64,000 bases of DNA from Phyto melanocephala (lineage: Eukaryota; Arthropoda; Insecta; Diptera; Rhinophoridae), in contig OW799234.1 in NCBI GenBank assembly GCA_941918925.1, positions 72,229,043 through 72,293,042 of the forward strand. Reading direction: 5' to 3'. This document shows, piece by piece, positions 11,821-23,207 of the stretch (the first letter of the stretch is position 1; each line of letters begins with the position of its first letter). The notes below the pieces were generated by a model. The model saw nothing but the letters and a program-made list of their open reading frames with translations. It ran no database searches and was not told the origin of the DNA. Made by a program: the position numbers and the translations under genes.

Positions 11821-13519
11821 AAATGCAGTTATTATTTAAAAGTAAATTAAGAATGTTCTTATAACTATTACAACTTCAATACATCCTTTTTGTCCTCTCC
11901 ATTACTCATCTTCTAAATCCCTAAATCACGCCACCTTGTAATATACCATACTCAGTGGTATTTCTATTACATATTAACAGTAACACAGCGATGATCTAGG
12001 CTGTCAGATGGGCCCAGTTCTACCGACAGCGAAGGTTAATTAAGTTGATACGAAGGGCGCGATTCTAATGCGATGGCTAAATTGTATAGACATTTATTAT
12101 ATTCTTTGTCTAATTTATTTAGTAAAAAATGAAGAATGAATTTTCCATGTCTTAAACAAATTTATATCGGCAACTCAGGCAAAAAAAGCTAAGAATTTCC
12201 TACGACAAGTCTGTCGGAAAGCGAGTTAAACACTATATGTTTTTACAGAATTTGTACACGATTGTTGATTTTTTTGTAGACATTTCTAGCAGACATCTGA
12301 TGGTCAATTTTGTTTGTTGGATATTTCATTTTCTATACATACATATTAGTCTGTAAGTGCATAAGTTTGTAGATGAGAAAAAAGTCATTATTATTTATTA
12401 ACAAACGCTTTTTTGTCAACTATATAAGTATGTATGTATGTATGTATGTATGTATGTATGTATGTATGTATGTATGTATGTATGTATGTATATACAAAAT
12501 AATACATAGATACATACATATGCATTCATATAAATATAAAATAAAGGTTTTTTTTTAGTTTTAGTACTTCAAATTGCTTTTTAACGGTCAAGGTTACGAA
12601 TGAAAAAAAAATTATATAAAAAATAAATACTTATAAATTTAACACAACATTTTAATTTTTTCTTTTATAAACATTCATACATACACTTGTGTATGTATAT
12701 GTGTATGACAAGAGAAACAAAATACAAGCAACTAAAAAAAAAACTCATTAAATATTTTAACGATACATTGACGTTTTTGTTTGTCCGCCTGTCTGATGGC
12801 GGGTTTGGCTGACAGACTTAATGATTGTATTTTTATTTATTTTTTGTATATTGTATGGCTGTATATACATATACATACATGTATATAAGAATGTATGAAT
12901 ACTGAATAAAATTTTTTTTGTTTATCTCGCCGCTTTAAACTTTTCTCCTCGATTACTTTATCTGTAAGCAATTCAATATACATTTTTGTTGAACAACAAA
13001 CAATATTTGCAAATAAAATAAGTTAATAATCATTTTAAATAATGAGAAACAAAAATGGGAATTTTTGAAATTATTATAGAATTCTAAAGCAGATACATAC
13101 ATATCTACTTATTCAGGGTTGCTGGGTTATATGCAAAATAGTATTGTTGGTATCAGTATTCAAATCAATTTATAAAAAAGATTTTCAGTTAACTAACTGA
13201 ACAAAAAAGACAACGTGTGAATTTATTTTTTTATTTCAAAAAATTTTGCTCTTACAGTTGCGAGCAATAAATACAACACTGTACAATATGATTTGATTCC
13301 GTTACTGGATGGACAAATATTTCATGGCATTTAATGGTCGTTGCTCTAGAAATGACAGACATACAAAAATTCGGATTCATTTTAATTTGTCGTATATATT
13401 ACACGGCCCCAAAAAATGTCACAACGTTTCTCATATGACCGAAAATCTGGCATATGACCTACGCGACAGTGTCTTATGAATGTAATCCTGTCGATTCAAG
13501 TTTTTATAATTTTATAATA
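11821..13519. other. Mixed unassigned stretch with a long (GTAT)n microsatellite
   Basis: A pure TATG tract of about 16 units lies at 12428-12492. The segment 11880-12080 is less AT-rich but unrecognised. No gene seen. Confidence 0.55.
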
Positions 13520-13592
13520 ATTAACCGGTCTTATTTCGTTAATAGTGCCTCAATGTTCAAACGTTGCTCGTTTATCAGAACACAAAGTAGTC
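13520..13592 (-). pseudogene. Mariner transposase relic, downstream part (split by DINE)
   Basis: On the minus strand, from 13592 downward, the sequence reads GACTACTTTGTG (the DYF.. motif after the third catalytic Asp) and then a degenerate C-terminal stretch. It continues the frame that stops at 15326 on the other side of the inserted DINE. Very degraded, and the lower limit is uncertain. Confidence 0.55.
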
Positions 13593-15325
13593 AAAACAAG
13601 TAAGAGCGCTATATTCGGCCGTGCCGAATCTTAAATAACCTTCACAACGAGTAGTCACCATTTATCCCATATGAAATACGTACATACATGCATGTATAAA
13701 AACATCCCATTGTAAAAATATAAATTTACGTATGTATGTATTATAAAAAAAGAAATAAAAAAAAATAAAAATAAAAAAAATTAAAAAAAAAAAAAATAAA
13801 AAAAATTTAAAAAAAAATTAAAAAAAAAATTTAAAAAAAAATTAAAAAAAAAAATTTTAAAAAAAATTTAAAAAAAAAAATTTACTAAATTATTTAGGAT
13901 ATGCTCCCATAATTTTTCAATTATATTTATTTGGTTGTTGGGTTTAAGCTGGTTTATATGCATTTCACTGGTGCTTATGCCAGATCATCAGTAAACCTTT
14001 ACCCAAATTCTTAAAAAAGTTTAAAATTTTTATAAGTTATATTTTTAAATTCTCATTAACAAAATGAGAATTCAAAAATAAAACAAAAAAAAAACTATAA
14101 AAAACTTTTTCAAAAACCCAACCAACAATTTTTCAATTTTAATTTATTTTATTTTTCTAATCCCTTTAGCATTTGGCTAACCGTTGGTTAACACTAAATG
14201 CTTATAAGGGCAACCGAAAAATAAAATCTTTATTTTAGTTAATTTACTAAATTATTTAGGATATGCTCCCATAATTTTTCAATTATATTTAACAATATTT
14301 AACAACCAAATAAATATAATTGAAAAATTATGGGAGCATATCCTAAATAATTTAGTAAATTAACTAAAATAAAGATTTTATTTTTCGGTTGCCCTTATAA
14401 GCATTTAGTGTTAGTGTTGGTTGGGTTTTTGAAAAAGTTTTTTATAGTTTTTTTTTTGTTTTATTTTTGAATTCTCATTTTGTTAATGAGAATTTAAAAA
14501 TATAACTTATAAAAATTTTAAACTTTTTCAAGAATTTGGGTAAAGGTTTACTGATGATCTGGCATAAGCACCAGTGAAATGCATATAAACCAGCTTAAAC
14601 CCAACAACCAAATAAATATAATTAAAAAAAAAATTTTTAAAAAAAATTAAAAAAAAAATTGAAAAAAAAAAAATTAAAAAAAAAAAATTAAAAAAAAATT
14701 AAAAATAATAATTAAAATATAAATAATAAATATAAAACAAAAAAAATTAAAAAAATAAAACAAAATTAAAAATTTAAAAAAAAATAAATAAAATATATAT
14801 AATAAATATAAAACAAAAAAAAAAAATATAATAATATAAATGATATATTTAATAAAAAATTAAAAGAAAAAAAAATTAGAAAAATATAAAAAAATAAAAA
14901 ATTTTTTTTTGGCTCAGCTGGGATTCGATGCCACGTTTTCTCTAACCAGTATACACGTTTGTATGTATGCATGTTTTTGTTGTAATGTTGTTTTTGTGAA
15001 AAAAAATCGAGGTGGTCGTGGGTTTTTGCTCATATCTCAGTTGTTTATGTACCGATGTTTCTGATTTTCAATACCGATCTACTCCCGAATATTTCTGATA
15101 TTCTAATACCTCACCCGGGTTTAAGCGATGTCGGGGGGCTTCAGAAAGTTGATTTCAACATACACACGGTCAGACGGACAGACTGACAGATCTTAATCGA
15201 CTCCCCTATTCATAAGCTTTCAGAAAATATATACTTTATGGGGTCGGAAATGAAAATTGTAGAAATTTCACACGGAATGACAAACCTATATACATATACC
15301 CTTTTTTACTGTGTGAAGGGTATAA
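13593..15325 (-). mobile_element. DINE-1/Helentron-like element (copy 2), carrying a foldback
   Basis: Minus orientation: the 5' end is at 15325 (TATACCCTTCACACAGTA) and the 3' hairpin end at 13593 (GATTCGGCACGGCCGAATATA..CTTACTTGTTTT). It is much longer than the other copies (about 0.8 kb) because the A/T core holds the foldback at 13881-14622. It interrupts a mariner relic between the codons before and after its third catalytic Asp region, so the order of events is mariner, then DINE, then foldback. Confidence 0.87.
13881..14622. mobile_element. Foldback-type inverted-repeat element
   Basis: Two arms of roughly 300-340 bp are near-perfect reverse complements around a centre at about 14296. 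The outer left block TTTACTAAATTATTTAGGAT at 13881 recurs directly at 14243 and inverted at 14342. The right arm lacks about 65 bp present in the left arm (around 14126-14192) and about 38 bp at its outer edge. No coding capacity. Inserted in the A/T core of a DINE copy. Confidence 0.85.
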
Positions 15326-15660
15326 TGAGTCAAATTATACCAACGAGGCAGCAAGTTTGCACATCCATTTCTCAAGAAAATTCGGTTATCAAACATTCGG
15401 TTCAACAAAGTAATGGTTTCACGCACTTTATGACATGTTACGTCATCTTGTTGGAACCTTTTCTCCTTAAAATTATTTGCAATAAAATGAGGAATAAAAA
15501 TAATGACGAATTATTTGCTTGCAGCGTTCGCAATTCACGGTAATGTTGGCACAGGTTTTGAAATTAAAGCCAAATGGGCCGGACGACGCCTTCGTCATAG
15601 TGTTCTCTCCAAAATCGTCCAATTCTGCTTAATTACATACCCGTTAAGTCAGAAAGCAGC
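15326..15660 (-). pseudogene. Mariner transposase relic, upstream part (split by DINE)
   Basis: The minus-strand reading gives degenerate FQQDDVTCHKVRETITLLN (second catalytic Asp kept as QQDD) then MFDNRIFLRNG and a damaged P.RxxxLT motif that stops at the DINE boundary. Upstream, weak traces of the LNCR..W segment occur near 15620-15660. It resumes at 13592 beyond the DINE. Many stops and shifts; dead. Confidence 0.68.
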
Positions 15661-15744
15661 CTAATCGCTGAATATGATTTGATGATAAAAATTTAGTTCT
15701 AGTTCTAGTTTATTCTTAGTCTATTTTCCGAACACACGACACAA

Positions 15745-16956
15745 TTGATGGCCCACTGACTTTAATTGTTGTACCAGTTAAATCTTATTTTAATGAAGGC
15801 TAAGATGTCATTTAATTAAATTTGCGTGCACATTTGAGTAGCGCCTTAAGATTATTGAAACCTTGTACAAAAATGGCCGTTGAAATCAAAATGCTTTTCG
15901 TGAACTTTGTGATTTCTTTGGTCAGCATAATCAACCAATTGTGTCCACAATCGGGAGAATTATGCGAAAATTTCAAGCAAACCGGGTCTGTGGAAAATGT
16001 GATAACACCGGTTCATTTTGCGGATACCATTGCTGTTGTTCGCGATGGTGAGGTGTTGAAGAGCCACCAACCTCAACTCGTTGTCGTGTCTAACAATTGA
16101 ACGTCCCACGAACAATACTGATGCGAATTTTGTATAAAAATTTGAATTTACATGCTAAAAAGGTTCAGTTAACGCAAGAGCTGAAGCCTACTACCATTTC
16201 AAGCATCGTCAATACGTCGAATGCTTGGTTTGGGGCAGACAGAAGTGAATTGTGACTTAACAAAAAAAATCATCTTTAGCAACGAGGCACACTGGCAGAA
16301 TTTACACATAAAGCCACAAAAGAGTACACGACTAGTTGTTGAAAAGCCGATGCATCTAATATAAAGAGTGACTGTTTGATGCGGCTTATGGACAGGCGGC
16401 GTCATCTGGTCGTATTTATTCGAAAAGGAGCTCGACCAAGCAGTTACCGTGAATGTGGTTCGCTAACGCTAGATGATAAAGGACTTCTTGTGGCCAAAAA
16501 TTGAGGACATAGGCCTGGACGATATCTGCTTCCAACATGTTGGTTTCCCTTGCCACACAGCCAACGAAATAATGGCTCTTTTGGGCGAGAAATTTAATGG
16601 CCGTATTATCTCACGTCGTGGCGATGTTAATTAGCCGCCGTGATCATGTGATTTGATGCCGTTTGGACTTCTCTCTTTAGGGATATTTTCAAAGAAAAAG
16701 TTTATTTTAATAAGCCAATAATAATTCAGAAGATACGGGTAAGATAATTCGGCACATTAACGACATTGAACCTGAAATGTGTCTTAGTGTAATTGAAAAT
16801 ATTGACTATCGGATAGAAGTATCCGATGGCCGATGTTGTGTTTCACACATAATTCTCATACATCCTTTTATCATAATAAAAAGAAATATTAAGATAATTC
16901 TCTGGAAACTTTTTGTTTACAATCAACATTGTTCGCTTTAGGTGGACCATACTGTA
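15745..16956 (+). mobile_element. Near full-length but degenerate DD41D-type mariner
   Basis: Not internally deleted, unlike its relatives in this window. The right end (GTGGACCATACTG, near 16942-16954) resembles the complement of the left sequence ATGGCCCACTGACTTTAA at about 15748. The limits are approximate because the ends have diverged. Confidence 0.65.
15822..16860 (+). pseudogene. Dead mariner transposase gene
   Basis: Motifs appear in the family order: an N-terminal stretch ending FKQTGSVENVITPVHF (helix-turn-helix linker region), IIFSNEAHWQN, AVTVNVVR, DDICFQHVGFPCHTANEIM, LLGEKFNGRIISRRGDVN and SCDLMPFG. The first catalytic Asp is Asn (FSN for FSD), the second is Val (FQHV for FQQD), and the third-Asp motif is corrupted. 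There are also several stops and frameshifts. All three catalytic positions are damaged, so this copy is old. Confidence 0.82.
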
Positions 16957-17820
16957 CAATTTGTTTCATACCATTGAGTTTTTTTTTTTTTTAAACTAAA
17001 ATTACACAATTAAAATTTTTCAATTTTACGTTTTTATTCAATTTATTACATAACTAATTTGGTTAAATTTATTTTTCTTCTTCTTACAGGTAAATAATAA
17101 ATTTCGCTCTAAACACTTGATTAAAACTGTAAGTAAATGAAAATCATTTATAAAATATTGCCGTTCACCTTTCCACGCCACATTAAAAAATGTTATAGAA
17201 GTGAAACTATTGATTCATTTCAAATGCAACATTGTTTTAAGCGTGTTAGACAATTTAAATAAAAAAAAAATAAAAAAAAAAAAAAACACAACTTGCTTGC
17301 AAGTGTCAGTATTGTGTGATTGCGTGGAAACCCTATAAAAGTATATTGCATGTCATTACAACAGCAACTATTTTTAGCAAAAGGTGCAATAAAAATTCAC
17401 TAAAATAAAACATTTACATTTTATTATTATTTTTTTTTTTTGTTTTACTGAAGGGGAGTTGAATTCGAAACTAAAACAAAGAGAGAGAAAAAAAAAGATT
17501 CTTCTATTTAAAATCAACAAAGTGTAAGAAAAAAAAACGCTATTGTCACTGTGCCAAGTTGTGAAATGCTTAGACAACGAAAAGTACTAAAATAGATTAC
17601 TCTGCAACTGCTACAAACAAAAAGTATAAAAAAGTGAATACATAGTTTTAGTCATACTGCGACAATCAAAATGCGATTTCAAATACAAGTACAACGACAA
17701 ATCTAGGCGCTTATTTGTTATACAACAAACATTCAGGGTATTAAGCCTTGGTGCTAATGAAATAAAAATTAAGCTCTTGAAAAATGTGCTGTTTTCAGCA
17801 AAGAAGTCTATTTATATGTA
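16957..17820. other. AT-rich stretch holding a candidate recursive splice site
   Basis: No gene recognised. Contains the splice-motif pair at 17054-17098 described separately and A/T runs elsewhere. Confidence 0.5.
17054..17098 (+). promoter_or_regulatory. Candidate recursive-splicing ratchet point 1
   Basis: A pyrimidine tract with TTTTTCTTCTTCTTACAG ends at 17089 and is followed immediately by GTAAATAA. A fly-type branch-point word CTAAT lies at 17054-17058, about 31 nt upstream of the AG. An acceptor fused to a donor with no exon between is the signature of ratchet points in long insect introns. The donor is GTAAAT rather than GTAAGT, which is weaker. Would imply a + strand host transcript. 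Confidence 0.45.
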
Positions 17821-18760
17821 AAGGGTGATTTTTTAAGCGTATTTTATCTTTTTATTTTTTTTATTTTTTTTTTTAATCTACTAAAACACTCAAATTTGTA
17901 TTATATATTTAAAATTTTGATTGGAATCGATAAATTGGTATTTGCCATTTATTTTTAAAAAATAACTTCATGTAAATGTTGCCCGCGGCTTCGGTTCAAA
18001 TGGTCCATTCGTAAGGTCCAATTTTGTATTGCGGCCTGTATTCCATGAATAACATGTGTTATGTTATACTCTAAGGCTTCAATCGTGTTTGGTTTGTCCA
18101 CATAGACCAACGACTTTACATAACCCCACAAGAAATAATCAAGAGGCGTCAAATCACATGATCTTGGCGGCCAACTGACAGGGCCATTTCTAGAGATAAA
18201 CTGCTCAACAAATTCATCCTTCAATATGTCCATTGTTTCACGAGCTGTCTTGTTGAAACCACTTATTATCCAGTTCCAACTCAGCCAATTGGGGCAAAAA
18301 AAAAGTCGCTATCGTGGCTCGATATCGTTCGCCGTTGACGGTAACGTTTCTTCCACGGTCGTCTTTGAAGAAAAATTGGACCAATGATACCACCAGCCCA
18401 CAAATCACACCAAACTGTCGTTTTTTCGGTTTGCATCGGTAACACTCTTGTACGGCATGTGGCTGTTCTTCACCCCAGATGTAACAGTTTTGCTTGTTTA
18501 CGTATCCATTGAGCCAGAAATGAGCCGCATCGCTGAACACAATTTTTCGATAAAACAGTGGATTTCCATCAAGCTGTTGTAAGCACGAATTTGGATAACA
18601 CATTTCATCGATTTGCAGTCGTTGCGTGTTTGTGAGTTTCTCCACGATGAAATGGCAGAATATACCGAACACTTTTCACTTTCACAGATGTAGTTTGGAC
18701 ACAATTACCAGCCAGTGCTGCCAGCCCGAAAAACTTAATTCATAAAAAATCACCCCCCTT
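17821..18760 (-). mobile_element. rosa-like DD41D mariner, deletion derivative (copy B)
   Basis: Ends AAGGGTGATTTTTTAAGCG and ..AAAAAATCACCCCCCTT are flanked by TA (17819-17820, 18761-18762). The length is 940 bp. Its deletion junction lies about 27 nt away from that of copies A and C, and its sequence has diverged, so it is a separate derivative. Confidence 0.9.
17952..18672 (-). pseudogene. Transposase relic, rosa-like DD41D (least damaged)
   Basis: One frame of 144 codons (18672 down to 18238) reads from KLTNTQRLQIDEM, across an in-frame internal deletion, into LFYRKIVFSDAAHFWLNGYV (first Asp), FFKDDRGRNVTVNGERYRA and NKWFQQDSS (second Asp). A frameshift follows, then 17955-18233 continues with FISRNGPVSWPPRSCDLTPL and DYFLWGYV (third Asp) to GQHLHEVIF. 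All three catalytic Asp are still visible, with 41-residue spacing between the last two, but most of the DNA-binding domain is missing. Confidence 0.88.
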
Positions 18761-18762
18761 TA

Positions 18763-19402
18763 TAAATGGATGTATGTATAATATTTATATGTTTACTAGC
18801 TATATATCAGCTACAGATCTTACTTTTTATTCAATAATCAAATTCTATTTTTAAAAAAAAACTCAATAATTTTTTCGTTAAATTTATGAAAACTCTCTAA
18901 ATAGTTTTTTTTTAAGAATAATTAAAAGTACTGTGACCAAATAGCAGGGAACTATTTACTACCTTTTTGTAAAATTTATTAATTTACTCTATTGCCTTTT
19001 AGCTCTGCCAAGATCAATGTTTTAGAGTTATAAACTTTGAAATTGCAAAAGTATTTATAAAAAGAATGAATTTGTGAACTCAACTTTTCTGTCACTGTCC
19101 GACTCAAAAAAAAGGCTTTGAATAATTTTGTTCATCTCACATAGATTTTGGAAGGATAAATTCGTTTCGAATTCAGATATTTTTAAGGCAGAAAAGAGTA
19201 ATCCGATTTTTTCAGCCATCACAAAAGGGCAAAATGTGGACCAAGCCACATCTTTCTAAGCGTCACCACTTAAATACCAGTAGAACTTATCCCTAACAAT
19301 CCTTTATGCCATTTTACAAAAGCTGCTATGGGCTAATATTTAAAGCATTTTCGAAGATGATCTAAGAAAAACACATGTGATCGTCGCAGAATGCCGTCGA
19401 GT
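18763..19402. other. Unassigned flank
   Basis: AT-rich, no gene recognised. Confidence 0.45.
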
Positions 19403-19413
19403 GAGATAGGACC

Positions 19414-19983
19414 ATGAATGACGGGAATACCCACGGGAGTATTGATATATTTGTCGACAGTCAGGCGGCACTCTTGTCACTCAGGTCGTACATTACTAGG
19501 TCTAATTTAGTTGGCCAATGTAGAAAGGAACTGTCAAGGCTTGGTCAGCGGGCTGACGTTACTCTAGTTTGGATTCCTGCGCATAAGAGCCACTATGGTA
19601 ATGAGCGGGCTGATGAGCTAGCCAGGAGAGAATCTGCTTTGGATATCTCTAACGCAATTGCAGTTGCAATCCCGTTAGGGACTATTAAAAGCAGAATTTC
19701 CAGACACTTTCTCCGGAAGGCTAATGACAGGTGGCGTGGGCTGAGCACGTGTAAGGTGGCACGGCTTACGTGGCCCTCTCTTGATGCACGACGTACATTG
19801 CAACTTACCAGTCGAAGGGACATATCGAGGTTGCTGGCTGTATTGACGGATAACTGGATGTTAGGCAAACATGCAAGTCGACTCGGACTTCCATCGACCG
19901 ACCATTGTCGCAGCTGTCGAGATAGAGAGAAGGAGGAATCGGTTTTCCACCTTCTCTGCGATTGTCCTGCACTGGCGGCTTAA
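19414..19983 (+). CDS. LINE ORF2 C-terminal fragment: RNase H and CCHC motif
   Basis: 190 codons are open to a natural stop. The RNase H part shows DIFVDSQAALLSL (catalytic Asp), then VTLVWIPAHKSHYGNERADE (the conserved GNERAD segment with a further Asp). The C-terminus DHCRSCRDREKEESVFHLLC is a C-x2-C-..-H-x4-C zinc-binding motif typical of I/R1/LOA-group LINEs. The endonuclease and reverse transcriptase domains are absent because of the 5' truncation, and the apparent ATG is just where the insertion begins. No disabling mutation is seen, so the insertion is fairly recent. Not a functional protein alone. Confidence 0.85.
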   Translation: MNDGNTHGSIDIFVDSQAALLSLRSYITRSNLVGQCRKELSRLGQRADVTLVWIPAHKSHYGNERADELARRESALDISNAIAVAIPLGTIKSRISRHFLRKANDRWRGLSTCKVARLTWPSLDARRTLQLTSRRDISRLLAVLTDNWMLGKHASRLGLPSTDHCRSCRDREKEESVFHLLCDCPALAA

Positions 19984-20221
19984 ACACACAGATTTCTGGG
20001 CAAACATGTACTGGATGGCCTCTCTGCGATATCTGAAGTTAGACTGAGTTATCTACTGAGATACCTCACGGCCACGGGGTGGATCTAGTACCCTTACTCT
20101 TGGATTTATTCTGAGATACATCAAGAGCTGACGAGTGATGTGGTCCTGTCAAAACGGAGTCATATAGACTCTACTTGACTGTTGGCGTGCAGCGAACTAC
20201 CACGTTAACCAACCAACCAAC
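19414..20221 (+). mobile_element. 5'-truncated LINE (RNase H-bearing) with 11-bp target duplication
   Basis: GAGATAGGACC at 19403-19413 recurs exactly at 20222-20232, directly after an (AACC)n tail. This is the hallmark of target-primed reverse transcription. Only the last 808 bp of the element were copied: the end of ORF2, about 240 bp of 3' UTR and the tail. A second, older copy of the same family is on the minus strand at 37119-37603. Confidence 0.93.
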
Positions 20222-20232
20222 GAGATAGGACC

Positions 20233-21767
20233 TTTTTAATTTTAAAAGCATTGTTTTTTCTGTTCTCTTATTTTAAGTCAATAATTGAACTCTTAACAAC
20301 GCTGTCATATTTTCAAAAAATTTCTTAGGTTTTGTCCAGCAAACCAGCCATGTTTCTTCTACAACGGGAAATTTTTTTTTTTTTTGAAGTTGAGGACGTT
20401 ATTCTGTTTCATCATTTAATGGCATTTACTAAAGTAAAACGCAAATTGTTTCAAATTACATTAAATGGAGTTGGTTTTTTATTTTTATTTTTTTTTAGTT
20501 TAAAATATTTTATGCCATATTCATTAATATCGAAATCTTTATGGTCGAGGCACATAAATACAATCCGTCATCAACCGTCACTTTCAACTGAAATAAGAAT
20601 TTTTGTTTGAATTTCATGCCATTCAGTTCGTGTAACCGTTAATGCAGAGTACTAAAGTTGAGCAACTTTGAACGTACGCTTTGAGTGGTTCGACCGCTAT
20701 AAGTTTAGCTTTGATTTTGCTGATTTATTATTTGTTTACAAAGTATTTATTTACTGAGTCAACCTTTTAAGTCGTCACTTTAATGCCAGTTGTAAACAGC
20801 GACGCATTACGTATGACGTATTCTAAATGGGTCGACCTTTATGAGGGCAGATTTTATTCTAAAACAAAAAGTTGGTACAATGATGCCAACTTGTTTAAAT
20901 AATAAAATATTTGTTCATTAAATTGAAAATAGTCTTGACTATTTAATACGTAGTTTATTTAAATGTTAAACTTTGAGCTTGTAAATAAAAAAAGATTTTT
21001 TACTAAACATTTTTCAAATAATTATTGTCGTTGAAAATTGTACGTGATAGTAAAAAGTGATTATTATAAAATCACCTTCAACTGTCGTTTGTACTACAAC
21101 GACCCCAAAACAAAAAAAAAAAACAAAAGGAAAAAAACTACAAATCGAACAAAAGAAAAAAAAACTGAACAGCAACAACAACAACAACGAAAAAAATGCA
21201 CAAAATAATCATACAGCTACAACAAATACAAAAGCCAAACGTCCGCGTCTACTTACAAAAAAAAAAAAAATATATGTATATATAAAAATAATAAAACACT
21301 TCTCATGCAAAATCATTGCAAAAATAATAAAAATAAAACTATTTCATGTTTTTTTTTTGTTCATTTGCTATCGTGACAGTTTTAACTAGAATAAAAATAA
21401 ATAACGTGAACTCACGTTATTATTTGTGCTGTTTTGCTTCTTGGTAGTCATACTCTTTCATAATTAATTTAACAAAAAAAAAAAAAAAATACAAAGCAGC
21501 ACAGCAACAACAACAAAAAATAAAAATATAAAAAAATATGTAGAAGTGCAAAGAAAGCAAGAAAATAGAAAAAAACTATGAATAAGACGACATTCTAATA
21601 AATATATGAGGTCTTGTATAAATAAATATGTGTAAATACATACATATGTATATCGTTGCCTAAGACGCTAACCGCCTAAACATTTCAATAATTTTACAGT
21701 AGAAGTTGAAAAACTTGTTGAAATAAAAAATATATCTTATTGATTTTAATAAAAATAAAAAAAAAAT

Positions 21768-21802
<35 letters not shown>

Positions 21803-22022
21803 AAAAAAGGTTTAATGTTGTTGCTGTCACGTATTTTTCTGCAATAGACTGGATTTTATAAAAAAACAGAATTTTTATTTTTTTTTTCTTAGTTTAAGCG
21901 TTTTGCGTTTAGGTAACGATAAGTATGCCGCTCATTTACCCAAATATGGTCATAATTAAAGACGAGAAACTAAATATTTAAAAGATTTTTGATTTTAATT
22001 TCAGAAATTACAAAAAAAAAAT
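20233..22022. other. AT-rich stretch with homopolymer tracts
   Basis: No host gene recognised. It has a poly(T) tract of about 30 bases at about 21768-21800, (CAA)n at about 21172-21190 and A-runs at 21110-21170 and 21470-21490. Frames here are low-complexity. Confidence 0.5.
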
Positions 22023-22581
22023 AGCACAAATAAGAGTGTTATCTTCGGCAGTGGCGAATCTGATAATACCCTTCACCATCATGTACATAGAGGTATAATA
22101 CCACATCGTAGCTTAGGCTATATTTCATATTATACGCCATTTTTCTTTATATTTTCCGACGCCATCCTTGATTTTAATTTTTTACGAAAGTAGTTAACCC
22201 TACTGGTCAAGCCCTCTAATTTGATACCCATATTGATGGGCTTAAACAAATTTGATGCTCCATTTTGTTTTAGACGCCATCTTGGATTTTAAATTTTTTA
22301 ATAATTTACTGTATTCTACTGGTCAAGCCCCTTTCATTCGATACTAATATTGAGGGGGTTCAAGAAGTTACATTTTAACATACCAGATTTGACCCATATA
22401 TAAATTTATTGTCCGCCATTTTGTAGTGGCGGATATTATAAACGTTAATTCCTTTCAGATAATACCAATATTGACTCTCTTGGTTGTCAAGAAGCTGAAA
22501 AAAATTGGTTTTCGCTTGTGACAGACTTTCATTTCTCAATCGACTCCTCTATTCATAAGCTTTTAGAAAATATATACTTTT
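22023..22581 (-). mobile_element. Old-subfamily DINE-like fragment
   Basis: Minus orientation: the 3' end at 22023 keeps a decayed hairpin (GATTCGCCACTGCCGAAG) and a degraded terminus. The body shares GGCGTCTAAAACAAAATGG-type blocks with 3.7, 36.5, 37.9 and 49.6 kb. It stops at TATATTTTCTAAAAGCTTAT, so the 5' end is lost. Confidence 0.75.
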
Positions 22582-22968
22582 AATTGTATTAAGAAGTTTT
22601 ATTATGCATTCTTGTTAAAAGTTAATTGCTGAACAAATCCTTTCTCTCCAAATAGCTAATGGGTTATGCTCTTCTCAGTCTTCTTCATTTCCTTAAGAGC
22701 CTTAAATTATATCAAAAATATTTCGTTTTCAATTAAACGTAATGGCTTGGGCTAATGCATTTTTAATTTTGAGGCAAAGAAAGTTCTCAGAGTTATACTT
22801 TTAACACATTGAATACGAGCATTTTTATTTTTCATTGCGGAATTAGTAACACTTGAACCTTAACATAAATGTTTTAAAATTTAAAAATTTTTCTTTAAAA
22901 TTAATGACTTTCCTTGTAGGCATGCATATTTAGGAACTCTTCACGTTGAATTTTTATTTAAAAAATAA

Positions 22969-23207
22969 TTATGAAACTCTAGCTAAATGTGAGCACTTAC
23001 TAAAACGTGTATGCGAGAAATGAAGTTGAATCGGAATTTAATCACTTCCCTGTTGATGCAAATTTTAACACTGTGTAGGTAAAATCGATTGAAAAAATAA
23101 AAATAACATTTGTTCATAGTTTCAGACTTTTTAAATTCATATTTTGGAGTAGACAATGAAAAAAAAATCGTATTTCGGAATGCTCACATTATCGCGAGTG
23201 CACTGTA
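22969..23207. mobile_element. Probable MITE, imperfect inverted ends
   Basis: The left CTCTAGCTAAATGTGAGCA and the complement of the right end CTCGCGATAATGTGAGCA match well over about 19 bp. The pogo-like CTCGC word and TA-like flanks suggest a pogo-type MITE, weakly. Confidence 0.4.

Noticed and set aside
12428..12492. Protein with repeated CMYV in a 61-codon frame
   Set aside because: Translation of a (GTAT)n microsatellite.
21057..21389. 110-codon Lys/Asn-rich frame
   Set aside because: Built from A-runs and CAA repeats; no domain, and composition explains it.
22100..22420. Possible coding exon from repeated AAATGGCG/GGCGTCTG motifs
   Set aside because: The same motifs recur at 3.7, 36.5, 37.9 and 49.5 kb as part of an old DINE-like subfamily.
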